Shown: positions 1 to 11,454 of the stretch, piece by piece
Numbering within the stretch: the first letter of the stretch is position 1
Layout of the letters: each line of letters opens with the position of its first letter
Assembly: GCF_003201205.1 (NCBI RefSeq)
Contig: NZ_QICN01000003.1
Coordinates: 310,001 to 374,000 of the forward strand
Reading direction: 5' to 3'
Length of the DNA: 64,000 nt
DNA from: Sinimarinibacterium flocculans
Lineage (GTDB): Bacteria; Pseudomonadota; Gammaproteobacteria; Nevskiales; Nevskiaceae
Made by a program: the position numbers and the translations under genes
The notes under the pieces: generated by a model
Databases searched by the model: none
Told to the model about the DNA's origin: nothing
What the model saw: only the letters and a program-made list of their open reading frames with translations

Positions 1-3000
1 AGCACGCTGGAGCGCGAACGCATGCGCCGCGCGCCGCCGCACATCCTCGTGACGACGCCGGAGTCGCTGTTCATCCTGCTGACGTCCGAAGCCGGGCGCA
101 CGATGCTCGGGTCGGTGCGCAGCGTCATCGTCGACGAACTGCACGCCGTGGCCGGCAGCAAGCGCGGCGCGCACCTGGCACTGACACTCGAACGGCTCGA
201 CGCGATCTGCGAACACCCGCCGCTGCGCATCGGCCTGTCGGCGACGCAGAAGCCGATCGAGACCATGGCGCACTTTCTCGTCGGCCGTGCCGATCGCGAC
301 TGCGCCATAGTCGACACCGGTCACGTCCGCCGGCGCGACCTGGCGCTAGAGCTGCCGAAGTCGCCGCTGACGCCGGTGATGGCCAACGAGGTCTGGACCG
401 AGATCTACGACCGCCTCGCGCAGTTCACCGAAGAACACCGCACGACGCTGATCTTCGTCAACCAGCGACGCATGGCCGAACGCGTGGCCCGGCATCTGGC
501 CGAGCGCATCGGCGAGGAGCATGTGACCGCGCACCACGGCAGCCTCGCCAAGGAACACCGGCTGCGCGCCGAGCAGCGCCTGAAGTCCGGCCAGCTCAAG
601 GCGCTGGTCGCGACCGCATCGCTCGAACTGGGTATCGACATCGGCGAGGTCGACCTGGTCTGCCAGCTCGGCTCGCCGCGCTCGATCAACGCCTGGCTGC
701 AGCGCGTCGGTCGCTCGGGCCATGCGGTCAAGGCCCTGCCCAAGGGGCGGTTGTTCCCGCTGTCGCTCGACGATCTCGCCGAATGCGCCGCGCTGCTCGA
801 CTGCGTGCAGCGCGCGGAGCTGGACCGCGTACGCCTGCCGCTGGCGCCGCTCGATGTCCTCGCGCAGCAGATCACCGCCGAGGTCGCGTGCCGCGAGTGG
901 GGGCTGGAGGAGCTGCACGCCGCCTGCACGCGTGCACTGCCCTACCGCGCGCTGTCGCTCGAACGCTTCGAGGCCATCGTGCAGATGCTCGCCGACGGCT
1001 TCGCCAGCCGCCGCGGCCGCCGCGGCGCGCTGCTGCACTACGACGTAGTCAACCGCCGCCTGCGCGGCCGCCGCGGCGCCAAGCTCACCGCAGTGACCAA
1101 CGCCGGAACGATCCCCGACCAGTTCGATTACGAGGTCGTGCTCGCGCCCGAGGACCAGCGCGTCGGCACGCTCAACGAGGATTTCGCCTTCGAGAGCCTG
1201 CCCGGCGACATCGTCCAGCTCGGCAATACCTCGTACCGGATTCTGAAAGTCGAAACCGGCCGCGTGCGCGTCGAGGATGCCAAGGGCCAGCCGCCGAACA
1301 TGCCGTTCTGGTTCGGCGAGGCGCCGGGGCGCAGCGACGAGCTGTCGGCCGCGGTGTCGCGGCTGCGCGAAAGCGCCGGACAGCAGCTGATCGACGCGGG
1401 CGTCGACGGCTGCGAGCGCTGGCTGCGCGACCGCCTCCATCTCGATGGCGCCGCCGCACAGCAGCTCGCGCACTACTACGCCGCTGCGCAGACGTCGCTC
1501 GGCCTGTTGCCGACGCAGCAGCGGATCGTCTTCGAGCGCTTCTTCGACGAGGTCGGCGACACGCACCTGGTGATCCACGCGCCGCTCGGTTCGCGCATCA
1601 ACCGCGCCTGGGGGCTGGCGCTGCGCAAGAGCTTCTGCCGCCAGTTCAACTTCGAGCTGCAGGCGGCGGCCCTCGACGATTCGCTGGTGCTGTCACTCGG
1701 GCCGACACACAGCTTTCCGCTGGAGGACGTGCGCGGATTCCTGCATTCGAACAGCGCGGGCGACAAGCTGGTGCAGGCCGTGCTGCAGGCGCCGATGTTC
1801 CCGACACGCTGGCGCTGGGCCGCCTCGGTGGCACTGGCGGTGGCGCGCAACCGCAACGGCAAGCGCGTGCCGCCGCAGTTCCAGCGCAGCGACGCCGAGG
1901 ACCTGCTGACCCACGCGTTCCCGGATGCCGTCGCCTGCCAGGACAACCTGCCGGGCGATCGCGAAGTGCCGGACCATCCGCTGGTACAGGTCGCGCTCGG
2001 CGATTGCCTGCACGAGGTGATGGACGCCGACGGCTTTCTCGCCCTGCTCCGGGGCATCGAATCCGGCGCCGTCGAGATCGTCTGCCGCGACCTGACCGCG
2101 CCGTCGCCGTTGTCCGCGTCGATTCTCAACGCGCGCCCCTATGCCTTCCTCGACGACGGCGCTGCCGAGGAGCGGCGCACGCTCGCGGTGCGCTCGCCCA
2201 CGCTCGACCCGCAGGATGCCGCGGACCTCGGACGCATCGACCCGCAGGCGGTCGAACGCGTCCGCGAGGAGATGCACCCGGACCCGGCGAATGCCGACGA
2301 GCTGCACGATGCACTGGTCGTGCATGGCTTCATGACTGCCGAGGAGCTGCGGCCGTGGACGGCGATGCTCGACGAGCTGCTCGCAGCCCGCCGCGTCGCG
2401 CGGCTGGATGCCACCACGGACGGCGACGGCTTGTGGGTGGCGGCCGAGCGACTGCGGGAACTGCGCGCCGTGCTGCCGCACGCGACGGTGCACGGCAGCG
2501 CGCCGGCACTCGGACCGGACGTGGATGGCGACACCGCACTGCGCGAGCTGCTGCGCAGCCGGCTCGAACTGCACGGGCCGGTCACGGCGGCGGCGCTGGC
2601 GGCACCGCTGGCGATCGCTGCGTCGGATGTGGAGATCGCCCTGCTCGCCCTCGAAGCGCAGGGCTACGCCATGCGCGGCGAGTTCGGCGGCGCCGGCCCG
2701 ACCCAGTGGTGCGAGCGGCGACGCCTCGCGCGCATCCACCGTTACACGCGCGAGCGCAAACGCGCCGGTTTCGAGCCGGTATCGCCCGCCGCCTGCATGC
2801 GCTTCCTGCTCGAGTGGCAGGGCATCGCCGGCGGCGCGACGCGCGACGGCCCGGTCGCGCTGGAGGCGGTGCTGGCACAGCTCGAAGGCGTGGCCGTTGC
2901 CGCCGCGGCCTGGGAAAGCGAAGTCCTGCCGGCGCGACTGCCGCACTACGACTGCGCCTGGCTCGACCAGCTCGCGGCGTCCGGGCGCATCGTCTGGCAG

Positions 3001-3939
3001 CGCCTGCCCGGCAGCGGTGATGCCCGGCGGTCCGGGCCGGTACGCGCGACGCCGATCCTGCTGCTGCCGCGCGACCGCGCCGCCGCCTGGCAGACGCCGC
3101 CGGACGACGAGGTCGAACTGTCCGGCGCGGCCCGCGCGGTGCTGGACGTGCTGCGCGCGCACGGCGCATCGTTCTTTGTCGAACTGGTTGAGGACACCGG
3201 CCTGCTGCGCAGCCACGTCGAGGCGGCCCTGGGCGAACTGGTGAGCCAGGGCCTGGCAACTTCCGACGGCTTCGCCGGACTGCGCGCGCTGGTCGCGCCG
3301 GCCGAGCGGAAGTCGCGCGCGCTGCGCCGCGGCGGCGCACGCGCGTCGTTCCAGAACCTGGAGAGTGCCGGTCGCTGGTCGCTGGTCGGCGCCCGGCGTC
3401 GCAGCGAGCCGGCGCCCGAACGGGATGTCGAGGCCACCGCGCGCCTGCTGCTGCGCCGCTACGGCGTCGTGTTCCGCGCACTGATCGAGCGCGAGTCGCG
3501 GCTGCCGCCATGGCGCGAGCTGCACTACGTGCTGCGGCGACTGGAGGCGCGCGACGAGATCCGCGGCGGACGCTTCGTCACCGGATTCTCCGGCGAGCAG
3601 TTCGCCTTGCCGGACGCCGCTGCTGCGCTACGGCGACACCGCGAGGCCTACGCGGACGACCATGTGGTGCTCGCCGGTTGCGATCCGCTGAACCTCACCG
3701 GCGTGCTGCTCGGGGGCGAGCGCGTACCGGCGATGCCGGGCAACCGCATCCTGCTGCGCGACGGTGTTCCGTTGGCGGCCTTCGTTGGCGGCGCGCTGCG
3801 CTGCTGGGCACCGGTGGACGCGGCGACGCAGAACGCCTGGCAGCGCCGCCTGTACGGCGCGACCGGTGCTGCGGCGCCGACGGCGCCGCAGCCACTGCAG
3901 CTCAGGACGCCGAAGGCGCCTGCGCGACCTCGACTTTGA
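1..3939 (+). CDS. lhr: Lhr-type superfamily 2 ATP-dependent helicase, 5' end cut by window
   Basis: The frame is open from base 1, so the gene begins before the window; 1312 residues are visible and probably 100-200 N-terminal residues, including the Walker A motif, are missing. Motif II reads DELH near residue 46, motif III SATQKP near residue 80, and motif VI QRVGRSGH near residues 234-241. This is the order of a two-RecA-domain DNA/RNA helicase. The long remainder fits the DEAD/H-associated and C-terminal domains of Lhr proteins, which total about 1400-1500 residues. Lhr enzymes translocate 3' to 5' on single-stranded DNA and are linked to DNA repair. The 3' end overlaps the convergent MscS gene by 38 bases. 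The family call is firm; the cellular role is inferred from the family. Confidence 0.92.
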   Translation, partial: STLERERMRRAPPHILVTTPESLFILLTSEAGRTMLGSVRSVIVDELHAVAGSKRGAHLALTLERLDAICEHPPLRIGLSATQKPIETMAHFLVGRADRDCAIVDTGHVRRRDLALELPKSPLTPVMANEVWTEIYDRLAQFTEEHRTTLIFVNQRRMAERVARHLAERIGEEHVTAHHGSLAKEHRLRAEQRLKSGQLKALVATASLELGIDIGEVDLVCQLGSPRSINAWLQRVGRSGHAVKALPKGRLFPLSLDDLAECAALLDCVQRAELDRVRLPLAPLDVLAQQITAEVACREWGLEELHAACTRALPYRALSLERFEAIVQMLADGFASRRGRRGALLHYDVVNRRLRGRRGAKLTAVTNAGTIPDQFDYEVVLAPEDQRVGTLNEDFAFESLPGDIVQLGNTSYRILKVETGRVRVEDAKGQPPNMPFWFGEAPGRSDELSAAVSRLRESAGQQLIDAGVDGCERWLRDRLHLDGAAAQQLAHYYAAAQTSLGLLPTQQRIVFERFFDEVGDTHLVIHAPLGSRINRAWGLALRKSFCRQFNFELQAAALDDSLVLSLGPTHSFPLEDVRGFLHSNSAGDKLVQAVLQAPMFPTRWRWAASVALAVARNRNGKRVPPQFQRSDAEDLLTHAFPDAVACQDNLPGDREVPDHPLVQVALGDCLHEVMDADGFLALLRGIESGAVEIVCRDLTAPSPLSASILNARPYAFLDDGAAEERRTLAVRSPTLDPQDAADLGRIDPQAVERVREEMHPDPANADELHDALVVHGFMTAEELRPWTAMLDELLAARRVARLDATTDGDGLWVAAERLRELRAVLPHATVHGSAPALGPDVDGDTALRELLRSRLELHGPVTAAALAAPLAIAASDVEIALLALEAQGYAMRGEFGGAGPTQWCERRRLARIHRYTRERKRAGFEPVSPAACMRFLLEWQGIAGGATRDGPVALEAVLAQLEGVAVAAAAWESEVLPARLPHYDCAWLDQLAASGRIVWQRLPGSGDARRSGPVRATPILLLPRDRAAAWQTPPDDEVELSGAARAVLDVLRAHGASFFVELVEDTGLLRSHVEAALGELVSQGLATSDGFAGLRALVAPAERKSRALRRGGARASFQNLESAGRWSLVGARRRSEPAPERDVEATARLLLRRYGVVFRALIERESRLPPWRELHYVLRRLEARDEIRGGRFVTGFSGEQFALPDAAAALRRHREAYADDHVVLAGCDPLNLTGVLLGGERVPAMPGNRILLRDGVPLAAFVGGALRCWAPVDAATQNAWQRRLYGATGAAAPTAPQPLQLRTPKAPARPRL

Positions 3940-4984
3940 CCGGCGCCTCGACGAACAGCGAGCGCGTCGGATACGCGAAGCCGATGTCTTCCTTCGCGAA
4001 CGCGCGCATCAGCGCGATGTTGATCGCCTGCTGCGTGTCCATGTACTTGGTGTAGTCGGGGTCCTTCATCCAGTAGACGACCTCGTAGTCGAGCGACGAG
4101 TCGCCGAACCGGGCGAAGTGCGCGCGATCGAACCGTGCGAGCGCCTGGGCGCGTACGACGTCCTCGACGATGCGCGGAATCTTCTCCGCCTGGTCGGCCG
4201 TGGTCTGGTAGAGGACGCCGAAGGCGAACACCACGCGACGCTCGTACATGCGCTTGTAGTTGCGCACGCGCGCCTTGAGCAGGTCGGTGTTCGAGAAGAC
4301 GATCTGCTCGCCACCGAGGCTGCGGATGCGCGTGGTCTTCAGGCCGACGTGCTCGACCGTCCCCATGTAGTCGTCGACGATGATGAAATCGCCGATCACG
4401 AAGGGCTTGTCGATCACGATCGACAGGCTGGCGAAGAGGTCGCCGAGGATGTTCTGCACCGCCAGCGCGACGGCGATGCCGCCGACACCCAGGCCCGCCA
4501 CCAGCGCGGTGACATCGACGCCCAGATTGTCGAGCGCCAGCAGCAGCACCACCGCCCACAACAGCACCCGGCCGATGAAGCTCAGCGCAGCCAGGCTGGT
4601 CGCCGCGCCGGCGTCGGTCTGCAGGGTGCGCTGGCGGTAGCGCTCGAGCCAGAAGTCGAGCCCGGCCATGCCCCAGGAGCCGAGTTGCAGAAATGCCGAG
4701 ATCGTCGCCACGCCGATCAGCACCGTTTCGATGCGATCCGGCAATTCCAGATAGCGCGTGCCGATGAACAGCGTGACGCCGAAGACCAGCCATTGCCTGG
4801 TCCGTCGCGCCACCGCGATGAACGCGTCGTCGAAGGCGTTGCTGGTGGTGCTGGCGACCTTGGCGAGCCGCGCGATGATCGCCCACTTGACCAGGCCGAC
4901 GACGAGATTGATCGCCAGCGCGAGCCCGAGTGCGGTCAGCCAGTGCTGCAGCGGGTTGCCGAGCAGCTCGACGTTCCAGTCCAT
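3902..4984 (-). CDS. MscS-family mechanosensitive ion channel
   Basis: This is a 360-residue inner-membrane protein with several hydrophobic N-terminal segments. They are followed by the glycine- and alanine-rich pore helix characteristic of MscS (GLGVGGIAVALAVQ, about residues 164-177). Next come the beta domain (DKPFVIGDFI, then VEHVGLKTTRIRSL) and a C-terminal alpha/beta domain. Such channels open under membrane tension and release solutes during osmotic downshock. The three or four transmembrane helices before the pore helix place it with short MscS/YbdG-like members rather than MscK. It ends tail to tail with the helicase gene, overlapping by 38 bases, and appears to be monocistronic. 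A second, unrelated MscS-type gene lies at 48997-50274. Confidence 0.92.
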   Translation of the reverse strand: MDWNVELLGNPLQHWLTALGLALAINLVVGLVKWAIIARLAKVASTTSNAFDDAFIAVARRTRQWLVFGVTLFIGTRYLELPDRIETVLIGVATISAFLQLGSWGMAGLDFWLERYRQRTLQTDAGAATSLAALSFIGRVLLWAVVLLLALDNLGVDVTALVAGLGVGGIAVALAVQNILGDLFASLSIVIDKPFVIGDFIIVDDYMGTVEHVGLKTTRIRSLGGEQIVFSNTDLLKARVRNYKRMYERRVVFAFGVLYQTTADQAEKIPRIVEDVVRAQALARFDRAHFARFGDSSLDYEVVYWMKDPDYTKYMDTQQAINIALMRAFAKEDIGFAYPTRSLFVEAPVKVEVAQAPSAS

Positions 4985-5087
4985 GACAGTCCTTGAGAAA
5001 GCGGCTGGATGTTTTACCGTCCGAAGACGCTCAGCACAATCGCCTGCCCGTAGAAACGGCGCCGTTTGTCGTCGTCATAAAAGAAAA

Positions 5088-5114
5088 CCCCCGGTGCGCT
5101 TGCGCCACCGGGGG
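5088..5114 (-). terminator. Rho-independent terminator of the subtilase gene
   Basis: On the minus strand a GC-rich hairpin (arms GGGGGCCACCGCG-like with one bulged base, loop AA) is followed by TTTTCTTTT. It lies about 100 bases past the stop codon of the secreted protease gene and points in its direction. Stem coordinates are read directly; function is inferred from the classic stem plus T-tract form. Confidence 0.8.
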
Positions 5115-5215
5115 CCTTCCGTCCCCTGCGCGCTCAGGCGCGCTCACCCCCCCCTGACGGCGGCATCCCTCTTTTCAGCCACCGCCCGGAATCACCAGCA
5201 AACGCCTTGCCATCC

Positions 5216-7492
5216 TCACGCCGCTTTCCGGCGAATCCGCCGACCGCAAGCCTGCCTGTTCGGTCGCCGCACCATGCCGACGAGCGCCGCGGCCATCAGG
5301 AGTAGCAGCTGACCGCCACCTGTCGCGCCGCCCCCGCCCGCTGCCGGGGTCGACGTGGCCGCAGGCGTTGCAGCGGGCGTGGGCGTGGCGCCGGGCGTGG
5401 GGCTCGGCGTCGGAGCCGCACTGGGCGTGGGCGTCGCCGACGGCGTCGGTGTGGCGCCAGGCGTCGGGCTCGCCGTTGGTGTCGGCGTCGGAGTCGGAGT
5501 CGGCGAAGGCGTCGGGCTCGGTGTCGGCGTACCCGCGTCGCAGACGTCACCGGTCCCGTCGCCATCCTGGTCGGACTGATCGGGATTGGCCGCCGTGGGG
5601 CAGTTGTCGAGACCGTCGACCACACCATCGTCGTCGCCATCGGCAGGGACGCCGCCCGGGTCATTCGACGGCTGCACACCGAGCACCGACTGGCAGAAGA
5701 TGAAGGGGTCGGTTTCAGGGACCGTGCCCGTGGGGTCGCCGCCGAGTGCATCCGGCAGGAACGGGGCCAGGTTGTCCCAGTAGAGCTTGCGCTCCTGGAT
5801 GATCAGTGTCTGGAACTCGCAGTATCCGTCGGCCTTGTCGTTGAGTACGGTGCCGAGGTTGAGGTGCCCCAGTGCCTTGGCCACGACCTCCTTCTCCTCG
5901 TTTCCGGTCACGTCACCCCAGCCGATCTGCAGCCACGGCGCCAACGGGTTGATCGGCAGTCCGCCGAGATCGAAGACGCCCTCGATCGGATCGTATTCGT
6001 CAATCCCCGGAATCCACGCCGCCTGCTCGAGTGCACGGCGCAGGAACCAGTTGCTGACCTCGAAGCCCTTGCCGGCCGCCATCAGCGGCTTGCCGTTGAC
6101 CTCTGCGATACCGCCGGCGTGGCCGAGCAGCGTGCGTGCGCGCAGCAGCACCTTGGAGGCGACGCCCGCGGCACGCGGCGTCGAGAAGCTCGTGCCGGCG
6201 ACGAACTCGTCGACCTCGGATTCGCAGTCCATGCAGTACGGCAACGACTGGGTGAAGTCGGACACGAAGTCGGGAAACACGCCCGAAATCAGCGTGTCGC
6301 CCTCGGATGAGCCCTCCTCGATACCGCCGACCCCGATACTCCACCACGGACCGGCGCCCGCGCGCAGCGGCGTCAGGCCGGGGCCGTTGCCGCCGGAGCT
6401 GAAGTGCAGCTTGCCCATCTCGACGACGGCCTTGTAGGTATCGTGGAAGGCGCGGGTTTCCGGCAGCGGAAAGCCCGTGCCCGGAATCGACACGCCGTAG
6501 CTGGTCGTGACGATGTCGACCTCGGGATGCAGGAACGCGAAGTCGTGCGACTCGTCGCTGCCCAGTGCCCCTTCGGTCTCGACGAACAGCAGGATCGCAT
6601 CGGGGTTCGCATTGAGCACCGACGACGCCGTGCCCAGACCGTGCGCGCTCTTGTCCGTCGTCGGGATCAAGGGCGGCAGACCGGCGCCGACGAAAGACGT
6701 CGCGATGATGTTGGTCCCGCGGAAGTGATAGAGCTGCCCCGGAACGACGCTGTCCCAGAACGCCTGGTCGGCCGCCACGTCATTGGCGAAGTTGCCGGTA
6801 CGCGTCAGCGTCACCACGTTCTGCGGGGGTACGCCGAACAACTCCAGCACTTCCTGCGTGACCGCTGACGGTACGGCGTCGCCGTAAAGCGGTCCATCGC
6901 GATAGAAGAGGTCATGATAGGGATTGATCGCCGAGTCGATGTCGGCCACCACGACCCGCGGCTGATCGGGAGCGGAAGGGACCCCGACGTAGTCGCCGCC
7001 GCCACTCCCACCACCACCGGAATCAGCAGCCCCGAGTTCGGCCGTCACCACGCCGCGCACTTCGGTCGGAGGATTCAGCCAGCCTGCAGCCCGCGCCGCA
7101 TAGTTGCCTGCACCGGCCTCGACGACGAGTACTTCCTCGAAAGCTCCCTGCGACTGGTCGCTGGCCGACGATCGCTCGCTCCCGTCCGGCAAGGTGACAT
7201 ACAGATCGATGTCGCTACCGGCGTCGTCCCATTCGATGCGGACGCGCAGCTCTTGAGCCACGCAGCCCGCCGGGATCTCGAACGGCTCGGCCTCGGTGGG
7301 GACGATTTCCACGCCACCCACGGCCGGCCCGACGGCGACCGTCCATTCGTGCAGCGTTCGGCTGCCATCGGGCAGCGGGCACTGCGCGGTCGCGGCTGAC
7401 GGGGCGCCCACGAGGCCGATCGTCAGTACGGCGAGGCCGGCGCTCGTCAAGATGGGGCTCGACCGCAGCCGCCCCCGGTTCGAATCGGACAT
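5216..7492 (-). CDS. Secreted subtilisin-like (S8) serine protease with thrombospondin-3 repeats and C-terminal anchor
   Basis: The 758-residue protein has a signal peptide (about residues 1-36). Residues 37-155 form a beta-rich region resembling a pre-peptidase domain ([14 protein letters not shown]), followed by a Gly/Ser linker. A subtilase domain follows, with candidate triad Asp186 (DSAI), His284 (HGLGTASS) and Ser435 (GTSFSTP) and oxyanion Asn369. Around residues 630-668 are acidic thrombospondin type-3 repeats ([27 protein letters not shown]), which bind calcium in known families. A Pro/Thr-rich linker follows, then GGGG, a hydrophobic stretch and a basic tail, resembling GlyGly-CTERM-type sorting signals. 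The start ATG has AAGGGG about nine bases upstream. The protein is probably cell-surface or secreted. The substrate is unknown and the active-site assignment is by motif only. Confidence 0.85.
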   Translation of the reverse strand: MSDSNRGRLRSSPILTSAGLAVLTIGLVGAPSAATAQCPLPDGSRTLHEWTVAVGPAVGGVEIVPTEAEPFEIPAGCVAQELRVRIEWDDAGSDIDLYVTLPDGSERSSASDQSQGAFEEVLVVEAGAGNYAARAAGWLNPPTEVRGVVTAELGAADSGGGGSGGGDYVGVPSAPDQPRVVVADIDSAINPYHDLFYRDGPLYGDAVPSAVTQEVLELFGVPPQNVVTLTRTGNFANDVAADQAFWDSVVPGQLYHFRGTNIIATSFVGAGLPPLIPTTDKSAHGLGTASSVLNANPDAILLFVETEGALGSDESHDFAFLHPEVDIVTTSYGVSIPGTGFPLPETRAFHDTYKAVVEMGKLHFSSGGNGPGLTPLRAGAGPWWSIGVGGIEEGSSEGDTLISGVFPDFVSDFTQSLPYCMDCESEVDEFVAGTSFSTPRAAGVASKVLLRARTLLGHAGGIAEVNGKPLMAAGKGFEVSNWFLRRALEQAAWIPGIDEYDPIEGVFDLGGLPINPLAPWLQIGWGDVTGNEEKEVVAKALGHLNLGTVLNDKADGYCEFQTLIIQERKLYWDNLAPFLPDALGGDPTGTVPETDPFIFCQSVLGVQPSNDPGGVPADGDDDGVVDGLDNCPTAANPDQSDQDGDGTGDVCDAGTPTPSPTPSPTPTPTPTPTASPTPGATPTPSATPTPSAAPTPSPTPGATPTPAATPAATSTPAAGGGGATGGGQLLLLMAAALVGMVRRPNRQACGRRIRRKAA
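5345..5545. repeat. Pro/Thr/Ser-Pro coding repeat in the protease gene
   Basis: Short imperfect repeats of GGCGTCGG/GGCGTGGG type on the plus strand encode the (P-T-P-S/A)n linker of the protease on the minus strand. The tract is in frame, so changes of one 6-base unit alter linker length only. Confidence 0.75.
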
Positions 7493-7718
7493 CGTAGTAA
7501 CCCCTTCGAAAAAGACCGATGACCCGCGCGCAATCCCGGTACCGGCTCCCCCTGTGGAGCCCGGACCTTCGCCACTCGTCGGGTAACAATGACCGTTCGA
7601 CTCTAGGCGTGCCGACAGTCCACGGCAATGAGGAATTCAACCTAACTGTGGGGCCGGGCCTGACGCGGCCAGTGGCGCGACAGGCACAATCGGCTCGCCA
7701 TCGTCGGCAGAGGCTGCG

Positions 7719-9759
<2,041 letters not shown>

Positions 9760-9825
9760 TCCGCGCTAGTCTACTGCGGTCGTCAGCCGGCGACATCCAC
9801 GCACACGCAACGCGCCCAGCCTGCC

Positions 9826-10476
9826 ATGGCACACCGCTTCCAGCCTGTCGCCGCCACCCTGTCGCTGGCACTGCTCGTCACCGCGTGCGCGACGCTCGAC
9901 GAGGGCGAGTGTCGCAGCGGCGACTGGCGCCGACTCGGCTACGTCGACGGGCTCAAGGGCTATGCGAAGTCGCGACTGGCCGATCACGACAAGGCCTGCG
10001 CACGCTATGGCGTGCTGCCCGACCCCAACGCCTGGCAGCTCGGCTACATCGAGGGCCAGATGCGCTACTGCACGGCGCGCAGCGGTTACGAGCAGGGACG
10101 CGACGGCAACGGCTACGCCGACGTCTGCCCGCCGGACACGGACGCGGCCTTCCGGCCGGCCTGGGAAGACGGCCGGCGCGTCGCGGCACTGCTCGACACG
10201 CTGGAGCAGACCGGCGACCGGCTGCGAGAGATCGCCGAGACGCTGGCCGAGGACGATCGTCGCAGCGCCGTCTACGTCGATGCCGCCCGCGAGGGTCGCG
10301 AGCCGCCGGAACGGCCGGTCCTGCTGTCGCGCGGCGAGCGCCGTGCGCTCGATCGGGAATATGATCGTCTCGCGGTCGACTACGAACGGGTGCAGGCCGA
10401 GCTGGCCGAGCTCGATGCGACGCTCAGCGTGCGCCACGGCGCACCGCCGCTGCAGCCGGTGCTGCGCAACTTCTGA
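9826..10476 (+). CDS. DUF2799 family lipoprotein
   Basis: This is a 216-residue predicted outer- or inner-membrane lipoprotein. The ATG at 9826 is followed by a short signal sequence ending in a lipobox (LVTAC, Cys near residue 24). The pattern after it fits DUF2799: a W..LGYVDGLKG stretch, D..KACARYG..PD, Y..G...RYC and G.GY.DVCP. The function of the family is unknown. The C-terminal third is charged and likely helical. The gene diverges from thiC and its riboswitch, and the next gene lies 84 bases downstream. An earlier in-frame start exists but would place the signal peptide internally, so 9826 is preferred. Confidence 0.85.
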   Translation: MAHRFQPVAATLSLALLVTACATLDEGECRSGDWRRLGYVDGLKGYAKSRLADHDKACARYGVLPDPNAWQLGYIEGQMRYCTARSGYEQGRDGNGYADVCPPDTDAAFRPAWEDGRRVAALLDTLEQTGDRLREIAETLAEDDRRSAVYVDAAREGREPPERPVLLSRGERRALDREYDRLAVDYERVQAELAELDATLSVRHGAPPLQPVLRNF

Positions 10477-10560
10477 ACGCGATCGCGGTCTGCTGCAGGC
10501 CCGCGCGGGGGCGCGGCTCCGATCGCGACAAGGTCCATCGATACAAGGGGAGATGCATTC

Positions 10561-11454
10561 GTGACTGCCGATCCGATCACCACGGTATTCCTGCCGGTTG
10601 CCCTCGGCTTCATCATGTTCGGGCTCGGCCTGTCGCTACGCATCGCGGATTTCACGCGCGTGCTGGTGATGCCGCGCGCGGTGATCGTGGGGCTGGCGTG
10701 TCAGGTCCTGCTCCTGCCGGCGGTCTGCGTGCTGATCGCCCACGCGTTCGCGCTGGAACCCGCGCTCGCCGTCGGGCTGATGCTGCTCGCCGCCTCGCCC
10801 GGCGGCGCCACCGCGAATCTCTACAGCCATCTCGCCAACGGCGACGTGGCACTCAACATCACCCTCACGGCGATCAACTCGGTGCTGGCGATCATCACGC
10901 TGCCGATCATCGTCAACCTGTCGATGTTGCACTTCTTCGGCGAGGGCAAGGCCATTCCCCTGCAGTTCGCGAAGGTCGTGCAGGTCTTCGTCATCGTCCT
11001 CGGGCCGGTCGCGCTCGGCATGCTGCTCAATGCGAAGGCACCGGCGCTGACGCAGACGCTGGTCAAGCCGGTGAAATGGCTGTCGATCCTGTTTCTGGTC
11101 GCAATCGTCGCGCTGGCGGTCAACAAGGACAGCGGCAACATCACCAAATTCGCGCAGATCGTCGGCGCCGCCTGCCTTGCGTTCAATCTGGTCAGCCTCG
11201 CCGTCGGCTATGTCGTGCCCAGACTGCTCGGCCTCGGCGAGCGTCAGGCGATCGCGATCGGCATGGAGATCGGCATCCACAACGGTACCCTGGCGATCGC
11301 GGTGGCCCTGTCTCCGCTGATGCTCAATAACCCGACGATGGCGATTCCGCCGGCGGTCTACAGCATCATCATGTTCTTCACCGCCGCCGCCTTCGGCTGG
11401 TGGGCCAACCGGCGCCTGCGCGGCAGTGCCGGCGCTCCGGCTTCAGGAAGCTGA
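10561..11454 (+). CDS. Bile acid:sodium symporter (BASS) family transporter
   Basis: The 297-residue protein is almost entirely hydrophobic with about nine or ten transmembrane segments. It carries the family's ASPGGATANLYSHLANGD region near residues 80-97 and a second conserved helix at EIGIHNGTLAIAVALS. BASS proteins import organic anions such as bile acids, pantoate or pyruvate with sodium. Substrate cannot be read from sequence. The GTG start has AGGGGAG about nine bases upstream; the nearby ATG at 10553 is out of frame. The gene overlaps the convergent diiron-protein gene by 12 bases at their 3' ends. Confidence 0.92.
   Translation: MTADPITTVFLPVALGFIMFGLGLSLRIADFTRVLVMPRAVIVGLACQVLLLPAVCVLIAHAFALEPALAVGLMLLAASPGGATANLYSHLANGDVALNITLTAINSVLAIITLPIIVNLSMLHFFGEGKAIPLQFAKVVQVFVIVLGPVALGMLLNAKAPALTQTLVKPVKWLSILFLVAIVALAVNKDSGNITKFAQIVGAACLAFNLVSLAVGYVVPRLLGLGERQAIAIGMEIGIHNGTLAIAVALSPLMLNNPTMAIPPAVYSIIMFFTAAAFGWWANRRLRGSAGAPASGS

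Noticed and set aside
1693-3525. A 610-residue minus-strand frame
   Set aside because: It is the antisense shadow of the Lhr helicase and has no recognisable domain.
5344-5579. Valine/glycine-repeat frame on the plus strand
   Set aside because: It is the reverse complement of the PT linker of the protease and has no start signal.
7460-7492. GGTTCGAATC resembling a tRNA T-arm
   Set aside because: It lies in the start of the protease gene and no acceptor, D or anticodon arms can be formed around it.
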